Shown here: in pieces, positions 15,977 to 26,979 of the stretch | How positions within the stretch are numbered: position 1 is the first letter of the stretch | Layout of the letters: each line of letters starts with the position of its first letter | DNA from: Lewinellaceae bacterium | GTDB lineage: Bacteria > Bacteroidota > Bacteroidia > Chitinophagales > Saprospiraceae | DNA: 64,000 bases | Direction: 5' to 3' | Assembly (NCBI GenBank): GCA_020636105.1 | Contig: JACJYL010000001.1 | Location: 3,534,001-3,598,000 of the forward strand | Notes under the pieces: generated by a model | What the model saw: only the letters and a program-made list of their open reading frames with translations | Told to the model about the DNA's origin: nothing | Databases searched by the model: none | Translations under genes and position numbers: made by a program

Positions 15977-17527
15977 TTATTGCCTGACAACTTTCCCAAC
16001 CCACCGATCATTCACCACCACCACATAAATTCCTGGTTGCCAGTTGTCCGCTGTCAGGGAAACGGATGACTGTGGAGGAAATTCCTTTTCAAAAACAACC
16101 CGACCGGCAAGGTCATAAACTTGTACATGTTTAATACCCGACGAGGCGCCATTTTCGAAAGCTGTTTTATACAACCTGACTGTAAAGAAACTGCTTACAG
16201 GGTTCGGGCTAATGGAAAGTCCAATATTTTCCTCTGGCGGGATCAAAATCGTCGTTGTGCTATCACAAAAAGCAGGATCAAGGCAGCCCCATTCATCTAA
16301 TTTCAGGAGCCAGCCCCGCTGAGGGTAGTCTTCGTATGAAGAGAATGACTGTGAAAGGCCACAGGCCACAATACCATGATCTTCTGTTTCCGCGGCATCC
16401 GATAACTCGCTATACCGATTAGAGGTGGAAATGATCTTTCGTTCCCAGTCAATGACACCATTTTGATCAAATTTCACCAACCAGCCTTTTTGTCGCCAGA
16501 CGTCATCTGTCTGGAAGGTGTCCCACACAGCTCCTAATGCAATAAATTTACCATCATAAGTTTGGATAAGACTGTTGAACCGTGTTAAAGAAGACTGCTG
16601 GCCTAAAATCATATCCCATTCCTTGTTTAAAGTACTATCCAATTTACATATATAGCCTTGATAACGTGCATAACCGGCTTCGCTGGTTTCTTTGAAATAT
16701 TTGGATACAAACACAAATCCTCCATCTGGAGTTTTTAGTATTTTTTGAGGTTCAAGTGTCTTTGGGGTATCATTATTCCATTCGAAAAGAATATCTCCGT
16801 CCTGGTTTGTTTTTAATATGGTAGAGTGACTCCCGTCCTGATTTGTAATGCGTAGCCCTATTAAATATGTACTATCTGTCTCAATCGTGAAACAACCGGG
16901 AATATAATAGGCTAATGAACTTTCGTACTCCCTTTCCCAAAGCACATTTCCCTCATTATCTGAATAAATAAGCACTGAAGATATAGGATATCCTGCCGGG
17001 TACCCGGATTCTTGTCTGTTTGCCAAAAATAATAAATCATTATTAGCGAGAATTATTCCACTAATAAAACGGTAGGCATAGCTGTTTTCTGAAGGAGGGT
17101 ATATCTTTATCCAATCAACAGAGGAATGTTGATCTATCATTGCTGCAAAGCCGAAATCATCAGCAAAATAATCTCCTGCGCCACCAACTACAAGTGTTTT
17201 ATTTTCTTTTTGATAAATTGATCTACCTGCATAAGGAATAAATTCCATAGGGGTATCTGGCCCATATTCATTAAACCAGGAGAAGACCTCCCCGGATAAA
17301 TCAAACTTTGAAATCATCAATTTACCGGGATAATACGGAGGAATCAAAACCGCCCCTCGGCCAATAGTAATGATCGTATCGCCCTTCACCAAAATATTTG
17401 AAAAATCCATGGCCGGAATTTCTTCCTGGAAAATAATCCTTTCATTGAAAGTCTGACACTGCACTTCCTGAAGAATAGACAAAAGTAAAAAACAGACAAT
17501 GAGCATTCGCAATAAGTTCATTGGCAT
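15977..17527 (-). CDS. secreted beta-propeller-like protein with T9SS type A sorting domain
   Basis: A 516-residue exported protein with an N-terminal signal peptide (NLLRMLIVCFLLLSILQEV, cleavage near CQ). The start could be either Met1 or Met3. Residues about 30-410 form repeated blade-like units about 50-60 residues long, with phrases such as FIPYAGRSIYQKENKTLVVG and PDGGFVFVSKYF, resembling the delta-60/SBBP propellers of Bacteroidota surface proteins. The C-terminus carries a type A sorting domain (LSISPNPVSSFFTVRLY ... WQPGIYVVVVNDRWVGKVVR). It is probably exported to the surface or medium by T9SS; no enzymatic motif is seen. The neighbour at 14139 is another T9SS cargo. Confidence 0.85.
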   Translation of the reverse strand: MPMNLLRMLIVCFLLLSILQEVQCQTFNERIIFQEEIPAMDFSNILVKGDTIITIGRGAVLIPPYYPGKLMISKFDLSGEVFSWFNEYGPDTPMEFIPYAGRSIYQKENKTLVVGGAGDYFADDFGFAAMIDQHSSVDWIKIYPPSENSYAYRFISGIILANNDLLFLANRQESGYPAGYPISSVLIYSDNEGNVLWEREYESSLAYYIPGCFTIETDSTYLIGLRITNQDGSHSTILKTNQDGDILFEWNNDTPKTLEPQKILKTPDGGFVFVSKYFKETSEAGYARYQGYICKLDSTLNKEWDMILGQQSSLTRFNSLIQTYDGKFIALGAVWDTFQTDDVWRQKGWLVKFDQNGVIDWERKIISTSNRYSELSDAAETEDHGIVACGLSQSFSSYEDYPQRGWLLKLDEWGCLDPAFCDSTTTILIPPEENIGLSISPNPVSSFFTVRLYKTAFENGASSGIKHVQVYDLAGRVVFEKEFPPQSSVSLTADNWQPGIYVVVVNDRWVGKVVRQ

Positions 17528-18173
17528 AATTTTTTTTATTCGTGCAAACCCGGAACAATATCAAGAAGATGGAAAGCAAAAAAGACGAGATGTGTTTCCA
17601 TTTGTTTCCGGGTTGATTCCTCCAAATATAGTTCTTTTTTTTGACGAATCCCAAACTTTAGCGCTTAATGGGGCTTATGGTCAAATATCTTAGGGAAATG
17701 TAAAACCTGAAATGGCAATTTTAAATTTAAAGTACTGACTTTAAGTGATTTACAAGATCAGGCATGTCAATTTGTTTTTTATCGTTCTTTAGTGAGGCGA
17801 AGTTAGCGTTTTGCAAAATATGAAATCTTTATTCTAGAAGAAGGTTGAGACAGGTTTCCTATCAACACGCATTATCCCGACGGCAGCACCTTCATTCGAT
17901 CATTTAAACGCTGGACAGGCATAACGCCACGGGTTTACCGTGAAAATTTGCTTTCCCTGTCCTAAACCTGACAAACAATATTTTCAATAGGAATAAAAAT
18001 TATTGCCAGACATAAATTGTCCTCCCAAAAAATTATCTTTGGGCAAGCCCCCAAAGGAAAAACTTATCCCCCATTTTCAATATAAAAAAATTGTGTCCGG
18101 GTTGAAAGCTGTTTTGAGCTATTGAGTGAATAGCCCATAAAATTTTCGATTAACATCAAAACATACAAAGAGA
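17528..18173. other. 646-bp intergenic region between divergent secreted-protein genes
   Basis: No convincing gene is seen. It must hold promoters for the minus-strand 17527 gene and the plus-strand 18174 gene. A TATCTTTG element (18034-18041) fits the Bacteroidota -7 consensus but lacks a well-spaced TTG. It overlaps a small hairpin (CTTTGGG ... CCCAAAG, 18037-18056). A GGACAGG/CCTGTCC inverted repeat lies at 17913-17962. Confidence 0.5.
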
Positions 18174-21100
18174 ATGCGGTTTCCTTTACTTGCCACTTTA
18201 GCCTTTATTGTTTTCCCTTTTTTCCTTTATGCACAAAATGAAGACTGCATCACCGCAGAAGTCATTTGCTCTGACGGCCCCGTTGTTTTCAACCCTAGCG
18301 GATCCGGAATAGATGATTTTGCAGATCCGGATAATGACAATGACTGCCTGCTTTCCTTTGAAAACCAAAGCGGATGGTATTATTTTGAATTCCGCGCGGA
18401 TATGCCTCCAAACAGCCAGATCGAGTTCACCGTTAATCCGGATGGAGGTTTTGGGGAAGATTATGATTTCGCCATTTTCGGGCCGGACGTCAATTGTGGA
18501 AATCTGGGCTCTCCTATCAGATGTTCTTATGCTGCTTCAAATTGTGCTTTTTGTCCGCAAACTGGATTGGGAAACGGCGCTACAGACCTTTCAGAAAGTG
18601 CATTTGGCGACGGTTTCGTAGCGCCTCTGATTGTACAACCCGGCCAGGGATTTTACCTGCTGCTCGACAACTGGCTGGGAAGCTCCACCGGGTTTAGCAT
18701 GACCTGGGGCGGCTCAGCAGCGCCTTTTTTGAATTGTAATGTCGATCCTACCTGTGACCTCGAACTTACCCCCGGTGCACCCGTTGCACTTTGTGGAGGC
18801 GACCCTGCTTTTTCCATGCCGGTTTCCGTATCAGACAATATGGGTGGCGAGGTTTATAGCTGGACGGCTACCGGTGCGGGGCTGAGCTACTTATCCGCCA
18901 CCAATGTCCTCAACCCCACCGTAACCATTCCTCAAAATTTTTCAGGAACCCTCACCTATACCCTCACTGCAACAGAAGGAAATTGTGAAGCCATGGCCGA
19001 TGTAGTCATCAACGTTTCACCCCTGCCGACCGTGTCTGTAACCGGGCCGGCAAGCGCTTGCGGAGATGCAACGGTGACATTGAGCGCTACGCCCGGTTTG
19101 ACCAGTTACGTATGGTCAAACGGAGGCAACACCCCTGATATTTCGGTCACTCAATCCGGAACTTATTCCGTCACGGCGACCGACAGCAACGGGTGTCAGA
19201 ATGAAGATTCGTTTACGGTGGAAATACTGCCTGGCCCGGAACTGACCAGTGATGGTCCGGTGGCGCTATGCGGCGGTGACCCTCCTTTTTCCATGCCCGT
19301 TTCTGTCACGGGTGTTATGGGGGCAGAAACTTACAGCTGGACCGGGACGGCCCTGGCGCTTTCCTACTTATCCGCCACCAATATATTAAATCCAACGGTA
19401 ACCATTCCTCAAAATTTCTCCGGTAGCCTCACTTATTCTCTGACCGTCACGGAAGGAGATTGTGATGACATGATCGATATTACGATAATGATTTCCCCTT
19501 TACCAGATGTTTTCATCAGCGGACCGGAGGGCGTTTGTGAAGGCAGTTCGGCCAACCTGAGTGCCACCCCGGGGTATCCTGGTTATCAATGGTCTAATGG
19601 CGGCAATTCCGCAAACATCAACGTAACTGAAGCAGGAACCTACACCGTCACGGTCACCGACAGCAATGGCTGTCAGAATGAAACCTCTTTTGACCTGGCC
19701 GTTTATCCCTTGCCCGCTCCTCAAATTAGCGGAAATGCTTTCGTCTGCCTGGGACACCCTACGGTCTTAACGGTTACTCCCGGGTTCGAAACCTATTTAT
19801 GGTCCAATGGAGCCACCAGTCAAACGGCCACGTATTCCGAACCCGGCATAGCTATGCTACTGGTGACCGATGCGAACGGGTGTGAAGGTTATGCAGAATT
19901 TGATATAACCGATGTTAATATCCCGCCCCCTGTAATCATCGGGGATCCAGTGTTCTGCCCCGGTGAAACCTCGACATTGTACACCGAGGATTTATACGCG
20001 GGATATTTCTGGAGTAACGGTTCTACCGATGCACAGATAGTGGTGTCCGAGGGCGACAACTATTTTGTAACCGTAACAGATGCAAACGGATGCGAGGCCG
20101 TATCGGCTTTTGTAGTCCTGGAAGCACCCGAATTATTCCCCCAGATCCTAGGCGTGCCAGGTGTTTGCGAAGGCGAAGTGGCCACCCTGGTTGTCCAGGG
20201 GAATTACCCGGTATATGATTGGAGTACCGGTGCCACCAACCAGTCGGTGATCGTAAATCCGGGCACCTACTCCGTAACCATAACAGATAATTACAATTGC
20301 TCCTTTTCCACTGATTTTACGCTGACCGAAAATCCACTCCCTGATCCGGAGATCACAGGATTACCCAGTTTTTGTCTGGACGCTTCCACCACACTTTCGG
20401 TGTCGCAGAATTTCGACCAGTATTATTGGTCCAATGGAGCCACCACCCAAAGTGTGGAAATCAACGAAGAAGGCAACCACTCCGTTACCGTTGTCGACAT
20501 TAATGGCTGCATAGGTGAAACTTCCATAATGGTATCGGAACTTGAAATGCTCGAACCAGGCATCTCAGGCACCCCGGAATTTTGCACCGGAAGTTCCACC
20601 ATTCTGACCGGAGAAAGTGGGTATGTTTCCTATTTGTGGTCGAATGGGGAAGAGACTCAGTCTGTCACGATAGATTCCGCCGGAGTTATAAGTCTTTATG
20701 TAACGGATAACAACGGTTGTTCCGGTTCCACAACCATAACAACACTTGAAAATCCACTTCCCGAACCTCAAATCAATACAGCGGGTTATTTTTGTGAAGG
20801 AGATTCTGTATTGCTTGAAGTCAATACTATTTACCCCCAATATTCCTGGTCCAATGCAGCAACAACCTCACAGATTTTCGCCTCCCAGGCAGGCAATTAT
20901 TTTGTGAACGTAACCGATGCCAATGGCTGTGAAGCGACTGCCATGACAACCATTGAATCTATAACGCTACCGGTTCCCGGAATTGAAGGTTCCCTGCAAT
21001 TTTGTCCGGGCACCACTACCAGCCTATTGGGAGAGGAAGGTTTTGTCACCTACCAATGGAGCGGAGGGCAAAACAGCCAGGATATTTCCATTACCCTTCC

Positions 21101-24100
21101 CGGCGATTACTCCCTGACCGTCACCGACAGCCTGGGTTGCCCGGGAACGAATACGGTGTCTGTTTCAGAGTTTATCATTTCAGCCCCGCTTATCACAGGG
21201 CCTTTACAGTTTTGTCCGGGTACTGAGACAACCTTGGCCGGCGAAGACGGATTTATCAGTTATACATGGTCCAACGGAATTTCAGGGCAGACCGCCCTTT
21301 TTGACGAGACGGGTGGGGCATCACTGACCGTGACTGATCCCAATGGATGCATTACTTCATCCACCGTAAACCTAAGTGAATTCGAAGTTGTGCCTCCTCA
21401 AATTTTGGGAGAAATCACCTTTTGCTCTGGACAAACGACGTTACTGACCGGTGAAGATGGATACGTTTCCTACGAATGGTCTGATGGTTCCATTGAACAA
21501 TCTCTTAGCCTTTCAACAGGAGGCTCTTACCAGCTGACTGCCTTGGATACGAATTCCTGTTATTCCAATACGACCGTCGAAGTCATTGAAAATGCGCTGC
21601 CTGAACCCCAGATAGTAGGCCCTCTCACTTTTTGTATCGGCAACTATACGGTCATTTCAGCGGATCAGGATTACCAGACTTACAGCTGGTCCACCGGCAG
21701 CGGTCTTTCATCCATTCAAGTCAATGCCGAAGGAATTTACAGCCTGGCCGTTTCGAATGAATTTGGCTGCATGGACAGTACCAGTGTTTTTATTAACCAG
21801 GAAACTGAGTTGGAGCCTGTAATCAACGGCCCTTTACAATATTGCGAAAACGAAAATACCCTTTTGGATGCCGGTCCGGGGTATGCCGCGTACCTTTGGT
21901 CCAACGGCCAAAATGCTCAGACGATAACGGTCACCGAACCCGGAACTTACAGCCTTACCGTGACCGATGCAGGGGGCTGCTCCGGTGATGGCGAGGTAGT
22001 TGTGCAGGAAAATCCACTGCCGGCTCCACAAATTCAAGGGGTTTTACAATTTTGTCAAAATGAATCTACCGAGTTGGATGCCGGAACGGGATATGATATT
22101 TACGCCTGGACGGGGGGAGGAGCTTCTCAAACCCTATCGGTCATCAATCCTGGTGATTATGCCGTCACCGTCACCGATTCAAACGGATGTTCCAATACAG
22201 ATATGGTTAGTGTCATAGAATTGCCGCTTCCGGATATCGAGATCAGCGGGCAATTTTATTTTTGCGAAGATGGCTCAACTTCAATCGATGTTTCGCCGGG
22301 TTATGCCCTTTACTCATGGTCAAATGGAAGCAATGGTACCATGCTTAATGTCAATGTGGAAGGAACTTATACCGTGACCGTGACTGATCAAAACGGCTGC
22401 CAGTCTGAAACCGGGGAATTCGTAGCAGAAATTCCTACCCCTGTTGCCAATGCAGGTGGGGAGCAGTTTCTTGATTGCGACACTCCTTCTGCTGTATTAC
22501 AAGCCGGGGCTTCTTCCCAGGGGCCAGGCATGGTCTATAGCTGGACTGGCCCAGGGATCAACGTTTCCAATGAAATGCTTCTGATGCCGGAAGTATCTTT
22601 ACCGGGAGCCTACCAGTTGATGGTAACCGACGAAACTTATGGATGTTTTTCGGCTCCGTCTTCCGTTTTGGTGACCGATTTAAGTTATGAACCGATGGTT
22701 CAGTTAGAAGAGCCTGACGTGTTGGATTGCATCACCGAGACCGTAATGATCGACGGAAGTAATTCCCAAAGCGGATCTCATATTACTTATCAATGGTTTG
22801 ATGGGCAAAACAACCCGATTCCCGGTGCATCGGGCAATTCCCTGCTGGTTAATAGTGCCCAGACCTACACCCTTTTGGTCATGGATACCCTTACGGCATG
22901 CAGTGCCACGGCTGCTGTTCCGGTGGATGAAAATTATGATTATCCTGTGGCAGAAGCCGGCCCGAATCAGCATCTGGACTGTATTGTCCAGGCTGTTGTT
23001 CTGGATGGCGGAAATTCACAACAAGGGGCTACAATAACCTACCAGTGGGAAAGTATTCAGGGCCATATTCTTTCCGGGGAAAACGGGCTTCTGGCTAACG
23101 TTGATGAACCGGGTTATTATTTCCTGACCGTACTCAACACCGAAAATGGCTGTTCTATTGCTGACAGTGTTCTGGTTACCCAGGATATTACCCCTCCAAT
23201 CGCCAATGCAGGCATGGATATGCAAATAGATTGTCACACTGCTTCCGTGCAGTTAAATGGAAGTGCTTCGTCAAATGGCGGTCAGTACGCATTAACCTGG
23301 ACACAGGGAAATAATCCGATGGTCATTGGAACTACGCCCTTGATTACGGTGGAAAATCCCGGGATTTTTCATTTGCAGGTCACCAACCTGACCAATGGCT
23401 GTACCAGTGAGGACCAGACTACCGTGCTGCAAGGACCCATTGCCCCCACCGGACTAACTTATGAAGGAGATCCGCCAACCTGCTCCGGAGATTCGGACGG
23501 AGCCCTGATCATCCAGGAAGTACTGGGAGGAACAGGCCCCTATTCGTACAGTCTTAACGGAGGAGATTTTCAGCAAAATTCAATATTCAATAATTTGACC
23601 GCAGGCCTTTACGAAGTGTTGGTTCAGGATGTAAATGATTGTGAATTTTACATAGAATTGGAGCTCGAAGACGGGAATGACCTCGTACTCGACCTGGGAG
23701 ATGACCAGATCATTGAACTGGGTGAAGAGGCTGATCTGTATGCTCTTTTCAATATTCCTGAAGATGAAATCATGCAATTTGCCTGGAATCCGGATCAGCA
23801 TATTATTTGCAACGACTGTTTTGAGCAACATTTATCCCCTTTGGCCACCACCACCTATAGGGCTACGCTAACCGATATAAATGGTTGCTCGACTTCGGAT
23901 CTGGTCACGGTTTATGTCCAAAAAAACAGGAATATTTTCATCCCCAATGTATTTTCCCCCAACCATGATGGCAACAATGATGTATTTATGATCTTTTCCG
24001 GTAAGGATGTTGTTGGGATAAGATCATTCCAGATTTACAATCGCTGGGGGGAAAATGTATTTGAAGTATACGATTTTCTACCCAACAACCCTGCGTATGG

Positions 24101-24221
24101 CTGGGACGGCAGATTCCGGGGTATCCCGTGCAACTCTGCTGTTTTTGTTTGGTATGCTGAAGTAGAATTTGTGGATGGCGAAATCATTCTTTTCAAGGGA
24201 GATGTTACATTGGTGCCTTAA
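18174..24221 (+). CDS. giant Ig-like repeat adhesin with gliding-motility type (T9SS type B) C-terminus
   Basis: A 2015-residue exported protein. Signal peptide: MRFPLLATLAFIVFPFFLYA. Residues about 25-180 form a Cys-rich globular N-terminal domain. The bulk (about 200-1450) is at least 15 copies of a module of roughly 75-85 residues with the core YxWSNGxxxQxIxVxxxGxYxV and a trailing VTDxNGC. The next 400 residues hold four PKD-like units starting ANAGGEQFLDC, AEAGPNQHLDC or similar, and one SprB-like unit (GLTYEGDPPTCSGDSDGALI). The C-terminus (about 1920-2015: FIPNVFSPNHDGNNDVF ... IYNRWGENVFEV) is the type B sorting domain typical of SprB-like gliding adhesins. It is presumably a surface-anchored filamentous adhesin. 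Its stop overlaps the convergent 24218 gene by 4 bp. No SprF gene is adjacent, unlike the 57666 gene. Confidence 0.9.
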   Translation: MRFPLLATLAFIVFPFFLYAQNEDCITAEVICSDGPVVFNPSGSGIDDFADPDNDNDCLLSFENQSGWYYFEFRADMPPNSQIEFTVNPDGGFGEDYDFAIFGPDVNCGNLGSPIRCSYAASNCAFCPQTGLGNGATDLSESAFGDGFVAPLIVQPGQGFYLLLDNWLGSSTGFSMTWGGSAAPFLNCNVDPTCDLELTPGAPVALCGGDPAFSMPVSVSDNMGGEVYSWTATGAGLSYLSATNVLNPTVTIPQNFSGTLTYTLTATEGNCEAMADVVINVSPLPTVSVTGPASACGDATVTLSATPGLTSYVWSNGGNTPDISVTQSGTYSVTATDSNGCQNEDSFTVEILPGPELTSDGPVALCGGDPPFSMPVSVTGVMGAETYSWTGTALALSYLSATNILNPTVTIPQNFSGSLTYSLTVTEGDCDDMIDITIMISPLPDVFISGPEGVCEGSSANLSATPGYPGYQWSNGGNSANINVTEAGTYTVTVTDSNGCQNETSFDLAVYPLPAPQISGNAFVCLGHPTVLTVTPGFETYLWSNGATSQTATYSEPGIAMLLVTDANGCEGYAEFDITDVNIPPPVIIGDPVFCPGETSTLYTEDLYAGYFWSNGSTDAQIVVSEGDNYFVTVTDANGCEAVSAFVVLEAPELFPQILGVPGVCEGEVATLVVQGNYPVYDWSTGATNQSVIVNPGTYSVTITDNYNCSFSTDFTLTENPLPDPEITGLPSFCLDASTTLSVSQNFDQYYWSNGATTQSVEINEEGNHSVTVVDINGCIGETSIMVSELEMLEPGISGTPEFCTGSSTILTGESGYVSYLWSNGEETQSVTIDSAGVISLYVTDNNGCSGSTTITTLENPLPEPQINTAGYFCEGDSVLLEVNTIYPQYSWSNAATTSQIFASQAGNYFVNVTDANGCEATAMTTIESITLPVPGIEGSLQFCPGTTTSLLGEEGFVTYQWSGGQNSQDISITLPGDYSLTVTDSLGCPGTNTVSVSEFIISAPLITGPLQFCPGTETTLAGEDGFISYTWSNGISGQTALFDETGGASLTVTDPNGCITSSTVNLSEFEVVPPQILGEITFCSGQTTLLTGEDGYVSYEWSDGSIEQSLSLSTGGSYQLTALDTNSCYSNTTVEVIENALPEPQIVGPLTFCIGNYTVISADQDYQTYSWSTGSGLSSIQVNAEGIYSLAVSNEFGCMDSTSVFINQETELEPVINGPLQYCENENTLLDAGPGYAAYLWSNGQNAQTITVTEPGTYSLTVTDAGGCSGDGEVVVQENPLPAPQIQGVLQFCQNESTELDAGTGYDIYAWTGGGASQTLSVINPGDYAVTVTDSNGCSNTDMVSVIELPLPDIEISGQFYFCEDGSTSIDVSPGYALYSWSNGSNGTMLNVNVEGTYTVTVTDQNGCQSETGEFVAEIPTPVANAGGEQFLDCDTPSAVLQAGASSQGPGMVYSWTGPGINVSNEMLLMPEVSLPGAYQLMVTDETYGCFSAPSSVLVTDLSYEPMVQLEEPDVLDCITETVMIDGSNSQSGSHITYQWFDGQNNPIPGASGNSLLVNSAQTYTLLVMDTLTACSATAAVPVDENYDYPVAEAGPNQHLDCIVQAVVLDGGNSQQGATITYQWESIQGHILSGENGLLANVDEPGYYFLTVLNTENGCSIADSVLVTQDITPPIANAGMDMQIDCHTASVQLNGSASSNGGQYALTWTQGNNPMVIGTTPLITVENPGIFHLQVTNLTNGCTSEDQTTVLQGPIAPTGLTYEGDPPTCSGDSDGALIIQEVLGGTGPYSYSLNGGDFQQNSIFNNLTAGLYEVLVQDVNDCEFYIELELEDGNDLVLDLGDDQIIELGEEADLYALFNIPEDEIMQFAWNPDQHIICNDCFEQHLSPLATTTYRATLTDINGCSTSDLVTVYVQKNRNIFIPNVFSPNHDGNNDVFMIFSGKDVVGIRSFQIYNRWGENVFEVYDFLPNNPAYGWDGRFRGIPCNSAVFVWYAEVEFVDGEIILFKGDVTLVP

Positions 24222-25255
24222 TTAATATTAAGATGCTCCAACAATTTATCGAGGTCTCCTGTACGATGCAGGCTGTTGATCACAATTCTCGTGACCAAAG
24301 GTGAAGTGGGCGTAGGATAATTAAAGGCGGACAGAAGTATTCCTTTTTCAAACAAGTCATCTGCGAGGTTTTCATCGGCCACGCTAAAAACAGGAAAACC
24401 ATCAAAGGTCTTAAATCGTTCTTTACTGACTAACCGCGAGGAAAACCAGGCTATATTTTTTTCCAACTGAGCCCGGTTTTTCTCATAGACAGGTTGTCCT
24501 TCCACAAAAGCATACAGATAGGCCAAAACCGTTGGGGAAGCTCCGCCAAACAAGGGCGTTTCCCACAGTGATTCAATCAGTGAAACGGAGCCCAGGATCA
24601 CTCCTGTAGGCAGCCCAAATGCCTTACCCAAAGAACTTAACACAATTAATTCGACATGATCAGGCTTTTCCAAAATAGAATAAGTGCCGCCTCCTGCTTT
24701 TCCTCCAATCCCAAGGAAATGAGAATCATCCACAACAAGTGTAAAAGGCTTATCCTCCGGGACTTCTTTTACCCACGAAAAATCGGTTTTTTCAACATTG
24801 AGAACATTTACTGCGTTGGAAAAAAGCACCAGTGGGGCTTTTGAGGATGAAATGATTTCGAGGATATTTTCCTTCCAATTGGTTTCCAGTCTTTGAGCCG
24901 TATTTCCGGGGGGGAGCATGGCCGGATGCGCATCCGGCGTAGCCAGCATATCTGCCTTTCCGAAAAAATAATGCGCTAATAACTGCCCCGCCATAGTTCC
25001 TGAAGAGGCAGAGATCGCAGCTGGTGCTCCCGTCAGGGACAAAAGCGTGGCTTCTGTTTTATCAAAAATATCAAACCGTACATTCGCTAACCGTGACCCT
25101 CCGAAATTGGTGCCATAACGTCGAAATCCCTCGATCACCAAGGCCAAAAAATCAGGATCCTTGGGAATGCCCAAATAAGCCGTTCCACTGAAATAGAGAT
25201 AGTCTTTTTCGTCAATGGTTACTGTTCTTCCCGGACTTGCTTTAATTTTGTACAT
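24218..25255 (-). CDS. PLP-dependent aminotransferase, alpha-oxoamine synthase-like
   Basis: A 345-residue cytosolic PLP enzyme related to 8-amino-7-oxononanoate synthase and glycine C-acetyltransferase. The pattern YLYFSGTAYLGI near the N-terminus, the glycine-rich GTNFGGSRLANV, a cofactor Asp in VVDDSHFLGIGG and the Schiff-base Lys in SSLGKAFGLPTG match the family order. It is shorter than usual (about 390 residues), mainly at the N-terminus. The usual DxAH is DDSH here, so the substrate may differ from that of BioF or KBL. No biotin genes are nearby. The fold is secure; the exact reaction is not. Confidence 0.8.
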   Translation of the reverse strand: MYKIKASPGRTVTIDEKDYLYFSGTAYLGIPKDPDFLALVIEGFRRYGTNFGGSRLANVRFDIFDKTEATLLSLTGAPAAISASSGTMAGQLLAHYFFGKADMLATPDAHPAMLPPGNTAQRLETNWKENILEIISSSKAPLVLFSNAVNVLNVEKTDFSWVKEVPEDKPFTLVVDDSHFLGIGGKAGGGTYSILEKPDHVELIVLSSLGKAFGLPTGVILGSVSLIESLWETPLFGGASPTVLAYLYAFVEGQPVYEKNRAQLEKNIAWFSSRLVSKERFKTFDGFPVFSVADENLADDLFEKGILLSAFNYPTPTSPLVTRIVINSLHRTGDLDKLLEHLNIN

Positions 25256-25430
25256 AAATATGCGCTATTAATCGAACAAAGAAAGCAAGAAAAATAATTA
25301 TAGCTACTTTGCATGGTGAAAAAGTATTTTCTTTTGACCTGTCCTGATTTTCATTAAAACAAAAAATCGGGGCGGTTTCAGCACTATTAGTCACTGGTAA
25401 TACCCAGCAAACGATTTTAAAAACCGGCTC

Positions 25431-26669
25431 ATGGATTTACAGGAAAACATTAAACTGGCCTATCGGTCTGTTCGCTCGAACTTGTTACGAGCCATTTTGA
25501 CCTTACTGATCATCGCCTTTGGCATCATGGCGCTCGTGGGCATCCTCACGGCTATTGACAGTGCTATTTACTCCCTGAGCAGCAATCTTTCTTCTTTAGG
25601 AGCAAACACTTTCACCATTGAGCCTACCACCCGCGGATCCCAGGGGCATGGAGGGCAAAGAAGGACGATGAAGGGGGCGCCTATTTCTTACCAGGAAGGT
25701 AGGGATTTTGAAGAAAAATTCCAGTTTCCTGCCAATACTTCCCTCTCTATGTGGTGCAGTTCCCAGGCGGCCATTAAATACAAAGATGAAAAGACCAATC
25801 CCAATTTTATGATTTTTGGCGTAGGCCAAAACTATCTCGAGGCCAAAGGTTTTGAGCTCGCCGCTGGAAGAAACTTTTCCGTTACCGAAGCCCAAAACGG
25901 AGGATATAAAACCATCATTGGAAACGATGTTGTAAAACAACTTTTTGACGGAAAACCGGAAAAAGCACTCAACCAAATCATCGGGGCAGGCAACATTAAA
26001 CTTAAAGTCATTGGCGTTTTAAAATCAAGGGGCTCGAGTATGAACGAAAGCCAGGATCGCCGGATCATGATTCCATTACAAACGGGAAAAAGATACTACG
26101 GGACAGCCAATACGAATTACGACTTGCTTGTTGCGGTCAATGACCCTTTACTGATAGATCAGGCCATTGGCAATGCCACAATGATATTCCGAAAGGTGCG
26201 TGGATTAAGAGCCTCTCAAGAGAATGATTTTGAAGTTGAAAAAAGCGATGAACTCATCAATATAATCAAGGAAAACACTACCTATTTTCGTTGGGCTGCC
26301 ATAGGTATAGGAATGATCACCTTACTCGGGGCCGCCATCGGCCTTATGAATATTATGCTGGTAACGGTTACCGAACGTACCCGTGAAATTGGGGTGAGCA
26401 AAGCCCTGGGCGCTACCCGGCGCACCATAGTGGTTCAATTTTTATCCGAAGCTATTATTATTTCTCAAATGGGTGGAGCCGTCGGCATTATTTTTGGCAC
26501 CGCAATAGGTTTCCTGGTCGCTTATAAAATGGGAGGCCCATTCATCATCCCCTGGTTATGGATTTTTATCGCTATTGTCACCTGTACTATCGTCGGATTG
26601 TTATCAGGTTTGTACCCGGCCCTAAAGGCGGCAAGGCTGGATCCGATTGAGTCTTTGAGATACGAGTAG
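25431..26669 (+). CDS. ABC transporter permease of the MacB/FtsX type
   Basis: A 412-residue inner-membrane protein with one transmembrane helix near the N-terminus (LRAILTLLIIAFGIMALVGI), a periplasmic MacB-PCD domain (about 50-270) and three C-terminal helices (FtsX domain; TERTREIGVSKALGATRRTI just after the second helix, ending GLYPALKAARLDPIESLRYE). MacB-type permeases couple to a cytosolic ATPase for mechanotransmission or efflux. No ATPase gene is beside it, so the partner is encoded elsewhere or outside the window. The transported substrate is unknown. Confidence 0.9.
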   Translation: MDLQENIKLAYRSVRSNLLRAILTLLIIAFGIMALVGILTAIDSAIYSLSSNLSSLGANTFTIEPTTRGSQGHGGQRRTMKGAPISYQEGRDFEEKFQFPANTSLSMWCSSQAAIKYKDEKTNPNFMIFGVGQNYLEAKGFELAAGRNFSVTEAQNGGYKTIIGNDVVKQLFDGKPEKALNQIIGAGNIKLKVIGVLKSRGSSMNESQDRRIMIPLQTGKRYYGTANTNYDLLVAVNDPLLIDQAIGNATMIFRKVRGLRASQENDFEVEKSDELINIIKENTTYFRWAAIGIGMITLLGAAIGLMNIMLVTVTERTREIGVSKALGATRRTIVVQFLSEAIIISQMGGAVGIIFGTAIGFLVAYKMGGPFIIPWLWIFIAIVTCTIVGLLSGLYPALKAARLDPIESLRYE

Positions 26670-26979
26670 AATTAATTGGGAATCTGTAAATCATAAACAT
26701 GAGTCATCCCGGATTTTCAAAAACTGTCTGAACTGGAAATTATATGATTATTTGAAGTATTTTTTAAATGTAAAATGTAAAACAAGGAATTTAAAATGTA
26801 AAAGTGAGTGGGCAAAACGTGTGGGTTTTGGAGAAAAAGTCAAAATTTGTCTTAAAACACCTAACCCAAGGCCCAAGCACTTCCAAATTCCCGACACTCC
26901 GTGGTCGAGGATGTCACTTTGTTCCATTTGCGGTTACTTGTTTTACATTTTGCGGTTTATTTCTTTTTGTGAAATAAAA
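26670..26979. other. intergenic region with short AT-rich repeats
   Basis: This 310-bp stretch between the permease and the symporter terminator shows no convincing gene. It has several partial repeats of TTTAAAATGTAAAA-like sequence near 26760-26805 and a related TTTTACATTTTG at 26941-26952 in the opposite orientation. An 84-codon ORF here has the look of an accidental frame. Confidence 0.5.
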